From positions 1 through 5,161 of the forward strand of contig CAISGS010000019.1 in NCBI GenBank assembly GCA_903884915.1: a stretch of DNA of 5,161 nucleotides, written 5' to 3'. The DNA is from an uncultured Caulobacteraceae bacterium. Its GTDB lineage: Bacteria > Pseudomonadota > Alphaproteobacteria > Caulobacterales > Caulobacteraceae. Below the pieces are notes generated by a model, which searched no databases, had not been told where the DNA came from, and saw only the letters and a list, made by a program, of their open reading frames with translations. Of this stretch, positions 1-5,161 are shown piece by piece. Position numbers and translations under genes: made by a program. Position 1 is the first letter of the stretch; each line of letters begins with the position of its first letter.

Positions 1-293
1 CCAACAAACAATTCGGGGGCCTCGGAAATCAAAATGCCAATAAAATGCGTCCATACTAATATTCCTGTCATAGCGAATGGAAGGAATTCATGAAGAGGCT
101 GGCCAGACATCGCTCCCAGTGAGATCGAAATAGCCAAAGAGGTGGAGACCATTCCTCCTGCGATCCACAGGGGCCCCAAAATAGAACGCCGATATTTGGA
201 TATAACGTCCTGCCAAGCCAAGTAAGCCCAAACGTGCCAAAGTTTGATTGCGCGAATATTATCCCTATAGAATAAGTCGATTTGAGAAGTCAC
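1..293 (-). CDS. ABC-2 type polysaccharide export permease, N-terminal part (truncated by window edge)
   Basis: This is probably the membrane subunit of an ABC exporter that moves O-antigen, capsule or teichoic-acid-like polymer across the inner membrane (Wzm/KpsM/TagG family). Reading the minus strand from a GTG at 293 gives 97 complete residues. A TGA lies in frame six bases upstream of the GTG, so the start cannot lie further out; the next ATG is near residue 48, inside the first membrane segment. Residues 19-44 contain the hallmark of the family, an amphipathic N-terminal stretch with W-Q-D followed by YRRSILGPLW, just before the first membrane helix (about 41-63). A second hydrophobic segment runs about 70-90, ending in an acidic E-A-P-E turn. 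The rest of the gene (typically about 260-280 residues) and its expected ATPase partner lie to the left of the window. Base composition is about 46% GC by hand count, clearly lower than the genes to the right, suggesting transfer. Family assignment is firm; the exported polymer is not known. Confidence 0.85.
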   Translation of the reverse strand, partial: MTSQIDLFYRDNIRAIKLWHVWAYLAWQDVISKYRRSILGPLWIAGGMVSTSLAISISLGAMSGQPLHEFLPFAMTGILVWTHFIGILISEAPELFV

Positions 294-302
294 AGCTCAC
301 CC

Positions 303-343
303 AAAAAATCGCTCGGAAAAGCCGCTATTGCGTGGCATTTCCG
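303..343 (-). terminator. Hairpin plus T6 in the leader of the permease gene (possible attenuator)
   Basis: On the minus strand, CGGAAA (343-338) pairs with TTTCCG (319-314). After one mismatch, three more G/C pairs follow (336-334 with 323-321), with a loop of about ten bases. Five bases after the stem comes a run of six T (308-303). This resembles an intrinsic terminator, yet it points into the permease start codon only ten bases further on, and no minus-strand gene lies between it and the convergent kinase/glycosyltransferase junction. An attenuator or leader regulatory hairpin is therefore more sensible than an end-of-gene terminator. The gap before the T run is longer than ideal, which lowers confidence. 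Confidence 0.4.
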
Positions 344-357
344 TTAGCACTCGTGGT

Positions 358-387
358 TTTATAAACCGACCGGAGGGTTGCCCGCAA
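358..387 (-). promoter_or_regulatory. Candidate promoter for the permease gene
   Basis: On the minus strand TATAAA (363-358) is a five-of-six match to a sigma-70 -10 box. TTGCGG (387-382) sits 18 bases upstream as a weak -35. Transcription would begin near 351, giving a leader of roughly 58 bases that contains the hairpin at 303-343. The -10 lies within a small palindrome (355-367, GGTTT/AAACC), so it could also be read in the other direction. Consensus matching only. Confidence 0.3.
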
Positions 388-411
388 GCGCTAGCGTTTC
401 GAGAACCCTCC
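372..411. repeat. Inverted repeat with 8-bp perfect arms in the divergent promoter region
   Basis: GGAGGGTT (372-379) and AACCCTCC (404-411) are perfect reverse complements separated by 24 bases. Inside, AAGCG (386-390) can pair with CGTTT (395-399, one G-U pair) around a CTAG loop, and CGCTAGCG (389-396) is itself a palindrome. No T run follows on either strand, so a terminator is unlikely. It overlaps the proposed -35 of the permease and lies upstream of the kinase promoter, a position suited to a regulator binding site for both divergent genes. Confidence 0.5.
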
Positions 412-429
412 CTGATTGCAGAAGTTTCC

Positions 430-460
430 TAGACCTGAGGACCCGATGCACTGCTATACT
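430..460 (+). promoter_or_regulatory. Candidate extended -10 promoter for the heptose kinase gene
   Basis: TATACT (455-460) matches five of six -10 positions and is preceded by TG one base upstream (452-453), the extended -10 pattern. A weak -35, TAGACC (430-435, four of six), lies 19 bases before it, which is longer than ideal but tolerable with an extended -10. Transcription would start near 467, leaving a short leader before the ribosome-binding site at 487-494. Confidence 0.45.
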
Positions 461-486
461 AAAGAGACCGTGGCGGTCACAACTGC

Positions 487-494
487 AAGGAGAT
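487..494 (+). promoter_or_regulatory. Shine-Dalgarno site that fixes the kinase start at 501
   Basis: AAGGAGAT ends six bases before the ATG at 501. This is a near-perfect Shine-Dalgarno at good spacing. It rules in favour of the ATG at 501 and against the in-frame ATG at 378, which would add 41 residues with no resemblance to the kinase family. Confidence 0.8.
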
Positions 495-500
495 CAACCC

Positions 501-1550
501 ATGGCTAAGATTCGAGCACGGGCACCGCTCCGATTGGGCCTGGCCGGGGGCGGCAGTGATGTGTCGCCGTTCTGCGACGAACATGGCGGCTCGGTGCTCA
601 ATGTCGCGATCGATCGTTATGCCTTTGCCTCGATCGAGGCGTCGGTGGACGGCGGATTAAGCCTGAGCGCAACCGATTTGGGGATGGTGGACCAGCCAAC
701 AACGGGCCGCGATCAGCCTTTGGATGACAGCACCGGCCTTCGGCTCCATCGCGGCGTCATTAACCGTATGGCCAAGCTCTATGGCGAGGACGTGCTGCCT
801 GACCTGAAGCTGACCACCTATGTCGAAAGCCCGATGGGGTCGGGTCTAGGGTCCAGTTCAGCTCTGGTGGTCGCCATGGTCAAGGCGATGTTGGCCTATT
901 ATGACCGGTCGCTCACCGCCTACGAGATTGCGCGCCTCGCCTTCGATATTGAGCGCAAGGATCTCGGTTTGCGCGGCGGGCGCCAAGACCAGTATGCGGC
1001 GGCCTTTGGCGGCATCAATCTGATGAATTTCGGGGCCAATGATCAGGCTGATGTCACCCCCGTCGCGGCGTCGGGTGCCATGATGCACGAGCTTGAAGCC
1101 TCTCTGGTCTTGCTGTTCACCGGGGCCTCTCGTGAGTCCTCGACAGTCATTGAGCGTCAAGCCGAAGCCCTGACCCGAGGCGGCTCCTCCCTAGAGGCCA
1201 TGCACAATCTGAAGCGCGAAGCCGGGGCCATGCACGACGCCCTGCTCCATGGCGACCTGACCGACATTGCCACAGTCCTCGACCGCGGTTGGGAGGCCAA
1301 GAAGGCGACATCACCGGCCGTCTCCACCCCTCAAATCGAATCGGCTCTAGCAGCGGCCAAGCAGGCCGGGGCGCTCGCAGGCAAGGTCTCCGGCGCGGGG
1401 GGGGGCGGCTTCATCATGTTCATTACCCCGCCAGAAGAGCGGGCCCTGATCATCCGAACCTTGGAAGAGGGCGGCCACGGGGACTGCATGACCGGACGGT
1501 TCGTCACCGATGGAGCCCTATCTTGGACCACGCCCAACCGCGCAGGCTAG
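501..1550 (+). CDS. hddA: GHMP-family sugar kinase, D-glycero-alpha-D-manno-heptose-7-phosphate kinase
   Basis: This is a cytoplasmic kinase expected to phosphorylate the C1 of D-glycero-D-manno-heptose 7-phosphate with ATP, giving the 1,7-bisphosphate on the way to GDP-heptose for surface glycans. The 349-residue product is close to the usual HddA length (about 340). GHMP motif 1 is at residues 6-24 (RAPLRLGLAGGGSDVSPF). The ATP-binding loop is at 109-122 (ESPMGSGLGSSSAL). The HddA-type GGRQDQYAAAFGG is at 159-171, whose Asp163 is the likely catalytic base. The C-terminal motif KVSGAGGGGF is at 295-304. A strong Shine-Dalgarno supports the ATG at 501. Codons for 299-302 create a run of nine G (1397-1405). 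The stop overlaps that of the convergent glycosyltransferase. The partner genes gmhA, gmhB and hddC are not in view. Related GHMP kinases for other sugars cannot be excluded, and some databases label this family 'dehydrogenase' in error. Confidence 0.87.
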   Translation: MAKIRARAPLRLGLAGGGSDVSPFCDEHGGSVLNVAIDRYAFASIEASVDGGLSLSATDLGMVDQPTTGRDQPLDDSTGLRLHRGVINRMAKLYGEDVLPDLKLTTYVESPMGSGLGSSSALVVAMVKAMLAYYDRSLTAYEIARLAFDIERKDLGLRGGRQDQYAAAFGGINLMNFGANDQADVTPVAASGAMMHELEASLVLLFTGASRESSTVIERQAEALTRGGSSLEAMHNLKREAGAMHDALLHGDLTDIATVLDRGWEAKKATSPAVSTPQIESALAAAKQAGALAGKVSGAGGGGFIMFITPPEERALIIRTLEEGGHGDCMTGRFVTDGALSWTTPNRAG

Positions 1551-2563
1551 GACCTCGGCCTGATCACAGCGGATCGGCGCGCCAAGGTCAGGGGACTGAT
1601 CGCCATCGCCCCAAGGATCGTCCGGGCAGAGGCCGTGCGCGTCGCTTGGATGGACCTTCGACTTGTCAGCATCGGCCCAATGCCCGCAAGACCCACCACA
1701 ATGCCGCGCAAGACGGGCCGCGCCTCGCCGCGAACGGCGTGCATGACCATCAACAGGGCCATAACCGGCAGATGCAGCAGCGCCACCACCGGCACCAGTG
1801 GCCATGGCGAATTCTTGATCAGGAGCCACAGCCGGTTCTTGGCCCCATGATAGAGGGCAAAATCGGACCGCGCGCCCAGCACAGCAGAGCCGACATGGCT
1901 GACCACCGCCTGCGGCACAAATAGGGTCGCCTCTCCGATCAGGCGCAAGCGATAGCCCAGATCGACATCCTCGCAGTAACAGAAAAACCGCTCATCAAAG
2001 CCGCCGAGCCCTAAGAACAGATCGCGCGCGATCAGATGGGCCGCGCCGCAAGCCGAAAAGACCTCACCTTCGGGCAGGGCTGTCAAATCATGGCCATAGG
2101 CCCCGCGATAGGGGATCCCGGCGAGGGTCAAGACATCGCCCGCCCCATCGATCTTGCCCGGACGGTCGGCGGCCTTCTGCAAACAGGCAAAGCTGCGGAT
2201 CTTTGACCAGCGCTGGGTGGCTGCAATCAGCTGTTCGAGCCAATCGGGATCGGCATAGGCGTCCGGGTTGAGCAGGGCCAGCCATTGCCCCCTCGCCTGC
2301 CCCGCCGCGAGATTATTGCCCGCCGCAAAGCCGATATTGCCGCCAGCCTCGATCAGGCGGATCGCGGGATCGGCCTTAGCTGCTGCCTGGGCTGCGCCAT
2401 CGCTGGACGCGTTGTCGACCAGCAGCACTTCAAAATCGCCAAAGGTCTGGGCCCGCAGCGCCGCAAGGCACCGCGAAAGGGTCGCCCCGCTTTCAAAGGA
2501 GACGATCACAACGCTGATGGCGGGGGCGGAAGCGGTCATGGAAAGCCTATTGGACGAAGCCAT
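1547..2563 (-). CDS. Family 2 glycosyltransferase (rhamnosyltransferase/WbbL-like), surface polysaccharide
   Basis: It probably transfers a sugar from a nucleotide donor to a growing polysaccharide at the cytoplasmic face of the inner membrane. The GT-A domain is complete in the 338-residue reading. The first strand ISVVIVSF is at 16-23, the nucleotide-binding VDNASSDG at 49-56, GGNIGFAAGNN at 74-84, and the DXD-equivalent LNPDAYADPDW at 98-108. The acceptor-side GGFDERFFCYCEDVDLGYR at 187-205 includes the likely catalytic acidic residues E198, D199 and D201. A hydrophobic stretch at about 253-276 may anchor it to the membrane. The start is uncertain: the ATG at 2563 has no Shine-Dalgarno, while the ATG at 2539 has a weak AGG six bases upstream and places the first strand at residue 8. 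The gene is convergent with hddA, ending in the same CTAG. Donor and acceptor cannot be read from the sequence; the WbbL-like label rests on overall motif style. Confidence 0.87.
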   Translation of the reverse strand: MASSNRLSMTASAPAISVVIVSFESGATLSRCLAALRAQTFGDFEVLLVDNASSDGAAQAAAKADPAIRLIEAGGNIGFAAGNNLAAGQARGQWLALLNPDAYADPDWLEQLIAATQRWSKIRSFACLQKAADRPGKIDGAGDVLTLAGIPYRGAYGHDLTALPEGEVFSACGAAHLIARDLFLGLGGFDERFFCYCEDVDLGYRLRLIGEATLFVPQAVVSHVGSAVLGARSDFALYHGAKNRLWLLIKNSPWPLVPVVALLHLPVMALLMVMHAVRGEARPVLRGIVVGLAGIGPMLTSRRSIQATRTASARTILGAMAISPLTLARRSAVIRPRS

Positions 2564-2677
2564 GGCTTAACACGAAGACTGGCTCAAACAAGGCCTTCGC
2601 CAAGCCAATAGCCTCCTTGCGCCTCATGCTCTAAGATGGGCTGCAATATAGGCTGGCTCGACTTGCACGGGGTTCTT

Positions 2678-4729
2678 ATGGCTGACGCGACAGAGTTTTT
2701 CTCGCCCTATCGCCACGACTTTGTGCGCCTCGGCGTCTGCGTGCCTGCGGTTCGGCCCGCCGATGTGGTGTTCAACGCCGATCAGACCTTGGCCCTGATG
2801 CAGCAAGGCCATGATCAGAGCGCGGCGATCCTGCTGTTTCCTGAGCTGGGCCTCAGCGCCTACGCCATCGACGACCTGCTGCTGCAAGAGCCTCTGCTCG
2901 ATGCCGTCGAACAGCAAATCGGGCGCCTGACCGAGGCCAGCCTGGGCCTGACCCCCGTCTGTGTGCTCGGCGCGCCGCTGCGGTTTCAGGGCGGGCTCTA
3001 TAACTGTGCCGTGACCATCCATGATGGCCGGATCTTGGGCGCAGTGCCCAAGTCATTCCTGCCTAATTACCGCGAGTTTTACGAACAGCGCTGGTTCACC
3101 CCCGGGGCGGACATTGCCTCGGAGGTCATCTCTATCGCGGGCGAAGAGGTTCCGTTCGGTACCGACCTGCTGTTCCAAGCCACAGGCCGCACGCCCTTTT
3201 GCTTCCATATCGAGATCTGCGAGGATGTCTGGACCCCAACGCCGCCCAGCACCCAGGCCGCTCTGGCCGGGGCGGAGATCTTGCTCAACCTTTCGGCCAG
3301 CAACATCACCATCGGTAAGGCCGAGACGCGGCGTGTGCTCTGCGCCTCCCAGTCCGAGCGCTGCCTTGCCGCCTATGCCTATTCGGCGGCGGGACCGGGC
3401 GAATCGACCACCGATCTGGCATGGGATGGCCATGGCGCGGTGTTCGAGCTGGGTCAGGTCTTGGCCGAGTCCGAGCGCTTTGCCCTAGAGGCAACCCTGA
3501 CCCTGACCGACATTGATCAGGGCCGCATTCGACAAGAGCGTCTGCGCGCGGGCACTTGGAACGACGCGGCTCAGCGGGCGCGGCGGGACCATCCCGGCTT
3601 TGACATGGTCGAGTTTGAGTTCGAGGCCCCCACCGGGCCCCTCCCCCTGATGCGCAAGGTCGAGCGCTTCCCCTATGTGCCGTCTGACCCCACCAAGCTG
3701 CGCGAAAACTGTTACGAGGCTTGGAACATTCAGGTTCAGGGTCTGGCCACGCGGCTCAAGGCCACAGGCCTTCGCCATCTGGTCATTGGCGTGTCGGGCG
3801 GTCTGGATTCGACCCAGGCCCTGATCGTGGCGGTCAAGGCGATGGAGCGGCTGGGCCTGCCGCGCAGCCATGTGTTGGCTTACACCCTGCCCGGTTTTGC
3901 CACCTCGGACGGCACCAAGTCCAATGCCCTGGCCCTGATGCAGGCGCTAGGCGTGACCGCGCACGAGCTGGACATCCGCCCTGCCGCGCGCCAGATGCTG
4001 GCCGATCTGGGCCATCCCTTTGCAGGCGGCGAGCCGGTCTATGATGTGACCTTTGAGAATGTGCAGGCGGGCCTGCGCACCGACTATCTGTTCCGTCTCG
4101 CCAATCAACAGGGCGCGCTGGTGGTGGGCACGGGCGATCTGTCCGAGCTGGGGCTGGGCTGGTGCACCTATGGGGTCGGCGATCACATGTCGCATTACAA
4201 TCCCAATGCCGGGGTGTCCAAGACCCTGATCCAGCACCTGATCCGCTTTGCCGCCGCGTCGGGCGACTTTAGCCCTGAAACCGCCGACCTTCTGCGCGCC
4301 ATCTTGGCCACCGAAATCTCGCCCGAGCTGGTGCCCGCTGGCGCCGATGGCAAGGTCCAATCAACCGAGAGCTTTGTCGGCCCCTACGCGCTTCAGGACT
4401 TTAACCTGTTCTATCTGACGAGGTACGGCTTTAAGCCGTCCAAGATCGCCTATCTGTCTTGGAACGCGTGGCATGATGCAGCACAGGGCGGCTGGCCGAC
4501 CGATACGCCCGAGGGCCAGCGCCTCGCCTATGACCTGCCGACGATCAAGGGCTGGATGGCCCTATTCCTGAAACGGTTCTTCGCCAACCAATTCAAGCGC
4601 TCCGCCGTCCCCAATGGCCCCAAGATCAGCTCCGGCGGCTCCCTTTCGCCCCGCGGCGACTGGCGCATGCCGTCGGACGCCAAGGCTGATGTTTGGCTAC
4701 AGGAACTGGAAAAGGGTGTGCCGGGTTAG
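2678..4729 (+). CDS. nadE: Glutamine-dependent NAD+ synthetase
   Basis: It catalyses the last step of NAD+ biosynthesis: amidation of nicotinic acid adenine dinucleotide using ATP and ammonia released from glutamine. The 683-residue protein has the two-domain architecture and length of the M. tuberculosis-type enzyme (about 679). The N-terminal nitrilase-like glutaminase domain (about 14-300) carries the Glu-Lys-Cys triad: E56 in FPELGLSAY, K125 in VPKSFLPNYREFYE and C181 in IEICEDVW. The C-terminal synthetase domain (about 335-640) carries the PP-loop SGGLDSTQ at 373-380 and the conserved GTGDLSELGLGW at 484-495 followed by YNPNAGVSKT. All key residues are present. The start at 2678 is preferred over the ATG at 2636: it has CGGGG six to seven bases upstream and begins right at the conserved FFSPYRHDFVRLG. 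A weak -10-like TATAGG lies at 2647-2652 with no good -35. The gene is divergent from the glycosyltransferase across a gap of 114 bases and appears monocistronic. Confidence 0.96.
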   Translation: MADATEFFSPYRHDFVRLGVCVPAVRPADVVFNADQTLALMQQGHDQSAAILLFPELGLSAYAIDDLLLQEPLLDAVEQQIGRLTEASLGLTPVCVLGAPLRFQGGLYNCAVTIHDGRILGAVPKSFLPNYREFYEQRWFTPGADIASEVISIAGEEVPFGTDLLFQATGRTPFCFHIEICEDVWTPTPPSTQAALAGAEILLNLSASNITIGKAETRRVLCASQSERCLAAYAYSAAGPGESTTDLAWDGHGAVFELGQVLAESERFALEATLTLTDIDQGRIRQERLRAGTWNDAAQRARRDHPGFDMVEFEFEAPTGPLPLMRKVERFPYVPSDPTKLRENCYEAWNIQVQGLATRLKATGLRHLVIGVSGGLDSTQALIVAVKAMERLGLPRSHVLAYTLPGFATSDGTKSNALALMQALGVTAHELDIRPAARQMLADLGHPFAGGEPVYDVTFENVQAGLRTDYLFRLANQQGALVVGTGDLSELGLGWCTYGVGDHMSHYNPNAGVSKTLIQHLIRFAAASGDFSPETADLLRAILATEISPELVPAGADGKVQSTESFVGPYALQDFNLFYLTRYGFKPSKIAYLSWNAWHDAAQGGWPTDTPEGQRLAYDLPTIKGWMALFLKRFFANQFKRSAVPNGPKISSGGSLSPRGDWRMPSDAKADVWLQELEKGVPG

Positions 4730-4737
4730 GGACACCC
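4714..4737 (+). terminator. Weak hairpin across the nadE stop codon
   Basis: GGGTGT (4714-4719) and ACACCC (4732-4737) form a six-pair stem with a 12-base loop that contains the nadE stop (4727-4729). An alternative smaller stem AGGG/CCCT (4728-4731 with 4736-4739) competes with it. No T run follows closely, only TTTT at 4750-4753, so it is at best a weak or Rho-assisted terminator separating nadE from the toxin operon. Confidence 0.2.
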
Positions 4738-4742
4738 CTCTC

Positions 4743-4784
4743 GTTCCCATTTTGGAAACAAATATTTGATCCCGATATGGGAAC
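4743..4784. promoter_or_regulatory. Nested concentric palindrome upstream of the toxin gene, candidate HigA operator
   Basis: GTTCCCAT (4743-4750) and ATGGGAAC (4777-4784) are perfect reverse complements. Their midpoint (4763.5) coincides exactly with that of the perfect ten-base palindrome CAAATATTTG (4759-4768). The intervening eight-base blocks match at about half of their positions. Type II antitoxins with helix-turn-helix domains, such as HigA, commonly bind such dyads to repress their own operon, and this one covers the likely -35 and spacer of the toxin promoter. The binding protein is an inference. Confidence 0.55.
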
Positions 4785-4794
4785 ATGCTATGGA
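4766..4794 (+). promoter_or_regulatory. Candidate promoter for the higBA operon
   Basis: TTGATC (4766-4771, four of six to the -35 consensus) is followed after 17 bases by TATGGA (4789-4794, three of six to the -10). Transcription would then start about at the toxin ATG (4801), giving a nearly leaderless message. A second weak pair, TTGGAA (4752-4757) with GATATG (4774-4779), is an alternative. Either one overlaps the nested palindrome, as expected for an autorepressed operon. Confidence 0.3.
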
Positions 4795-4800
4795 CTGGTC

Positions 4801-5103
4801 ATGAGGATCATCGCAAGGCGAACCTTGGTCATCTATGCAGACCGCCACCCCTTGGCAAAATCCGCCCTCAACAGGTGGGCCAATGCCATCGAGGCAGGGG
4901 AGTGGCAGAGCATGTCTGGGCTCTCGGCGTCGTTCTCGGGGGCAAAGGTTCTGAATGCAGACCGGGTCCGGTTTGCCGTTGGGGGCGGGGCCTTTCGGCT
5001 GATTGCTGCCTTCGATTTTCGCCGCCAGATCGCCTTTGTAAAGTTCATCGGTACGCATCAGGACTATGACCGTATCGACGCCCTGACGGTTTCGCAGTTT
5101 TAG
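4801..5103 (+). CDS. higB: Type II toxin, HigB family mRNA interferase
   Basis: This 100-residue protein belongs to the HigB (YgjN-type) branch of the RelE-like toxins, ribosome-dependent endoribonucleases that cut translated mRNA and are neutralised by HigA. The N-terminal helices run about 14-34 (HPLAKSALNRWANAIEAGEW). The diagnostic C-terminal block is at 56-94: a strand with V-R-F, then FRLIAAFDFRRQIAFVKFIGTHQDYDRIDA. The GTHQDYDRIDA signature (84-94) is typical of the family. Around 57-66 the sequence FAVGGGAFRL has alanine at 59 and 64, where I recall E. coli YgjN and relatives carrying asparagine (FNVGGNxxR). Toxin-before-antitoxin order is characteristic of higBA. The ATG at 4801 fits the family length; in-frame ATGs at 4693 and 4777 would only add unrelated residues. 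No convincing Shine-Dalgarno precedes it, only GGA at 4792-4794. The gene lies 71 bases after nadE and 9 bases before the antitoxin start. Confidence 0.88.
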   Translation: MRIIARRTLVIYADRHPLAKSALNRWANAIEAGEWQSMSGLSASFSGAKVLNADRVRFAVGGGAFRLIAAFDFRRQIAFVKFIGTHQDYDRIDALTVSQF

Positions 5104-5108
5104 GAGAG
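5102..5108 (+). promoter_or_regulatory. Shine-Dalgarno of the antitoxin, overlapping the toxin stop codon
   Basis: AGGAGAG begins within the toxin's TAG stop (5101-5103) and ends four bases before the ATG at 5113. It is much stronger than anything in front of the toxin and places antitoxin initiation where terminating ribosomes can reload, favouring excess antitoxin. Confidence 0.65.
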
Positions 5109-5112
5109 ACCC

Positions 5113-5161
5113 ATGAATGTTCATGTCATCCGCAATGACGACGACCTAACGGCCGCCCTTA
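5113..5161 (+). CDS. higA: Probable HigA antitoxin, first 16 codons (truncated by window edge)
   Basis: The reading frame starts MNVHVIRNDDDLTAAL and runs off the window end without a stop. This opening resembles that of the HigA/YgjM-type antitoxins, which begin with a short strand followed by an acidic 'aspartate-rich then A-L' helix; the helix-turn-helix DNA-binding domain of this family lies further C-terminal and cannot be seen here. The assignment rests mostly on position: nine bases after higB, same strand, with a strong Shine-Dalgarno overlapping the toxin stop. It would neutralise HigB and repress the operon at the palindrome at 4743-4784. Confidence 0.7.
   Translation, partial: MNVHVIRNDDDLTAAL

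Noticed and set aside
294..371. JUMPstart/ops antitermination element in the permease leader
   Set aside because: No GGCGGTAGC-type core is present on the minus strand between the putative promoter and the GTG.
378..500. N-terminal extension of the heptose kinase to an ATG at 378
   Set aside because: The extra 41 residues do not resemble the GHMP family, the 5' part lies within the inverted repeat at 372-411, and a strong Shine-Dalgarno precedes the ATG at 501.
1289..1924. Plus-strand open frame of 211 codons overlapping hddA and the glycosyltransferase
   Set aside because: Its translation is rich in Arg, Gly, His and Pro with no recognisable domain, as expected of an out-of-frame shadow in GC-rich DNA; both overlapped genes have clear motifs.
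2636..2677. Start of nadE at the upstream ATG (2636)
   Set aside because: No ribosome-binding site precedes it and the added 14 residues are not typical of the family; the ATG at 2678 has a GGGG at suitable spacing.
3947..4360. Antisense open frame of 137 codons within nadE, and similar minus-strand frames elsewhere in that gene
   Set aside because: They mirror the codon bias of nadE, have low-complexity composition and no ribosome-binding sites or known motifs.
4743..4784. SOS (LexA) box at the toxin promoter
   Set aside because: The alphaproteobacterial LexA site is a direct repeat GTTC-N7-GTTC; here GTTC at 4743 has no second GTTC at the required distance. The symmetry is an inverted repeat with a long gap.
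4726..5124. Minus-strand open frame of 132 codons opposite higB
   Set aside because: It runs antisense to a well-supported toxin gene and across its promoter palindrome, and shows no family resemblance.
1..5161. Insertion sequence, CRISPR array, tRNA or rRNA
   Set aside because: No transposase motif, terminal repeats, regularly spaced repeats or recognisable RNA gene sequence was seen on either strand.

Overview
This window looks like a piece of a GC-rich proteobacterial chromosome. From about position 500 onward GC is in the low to mid 60s percent by sample counts, and the gene styles recall Alphaproteobacteria. That lineage guess is a weak inference: there is no rRNA, tRNA or diagnostic marker gene to fix it. 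No insertion sequence, CRISPR array or RNA gene was found.

Left part (1-2563) is surface-polysaccharide biosynthesis. A truncated gene on the minus strand (1-293) encodes the N-terminus of an ABC-2 type polysaccharide-export permease (Wzm/KpsM/TagG-like). It is divergent from an HddA-type GHMP sugar kinase (501-1550, +), which would phosphorylate D-glycero-D-manno-heptose 7-phosphate on the route to GDP-heptose. The kinase is convergent with a family 2 glycosyltransferase (1547-2563, -), and the two stop codons share one CTAG. Together they suggest synthesis and export of a heptose-containing O-antigen or capsule. The divergent gap (294-500) holds two inverted repeats; one is followed, on the minus strand, by a six-T run like an attenuator in the permease leader.

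Middle part (2678-4729, +) is a housekeeping gene: the two-domain, glutamine-dependent NAD+ synthetase NadE, with both active sites intact.

Right part (about 4740-5161, +) is a type II toxin-antitoxin operon of the higBA type. It has the toxin first (4801-5103) and the first 16 codons of what is probably the HigA antitoxin (from 5113), running off the window. A concentric, nested palindrome just upstream of the toxin is a good candidate for the HigA operator.

Nothing here is clearly a new system. The most informative oddities are the leader hairpin of the permease, a nine-G homopolymer in the ATP-binding motif of the heptose kinase, the nested dyad at the higBA promoter, and the contrast in ribosome-binding sites between toxin and antitoxin.
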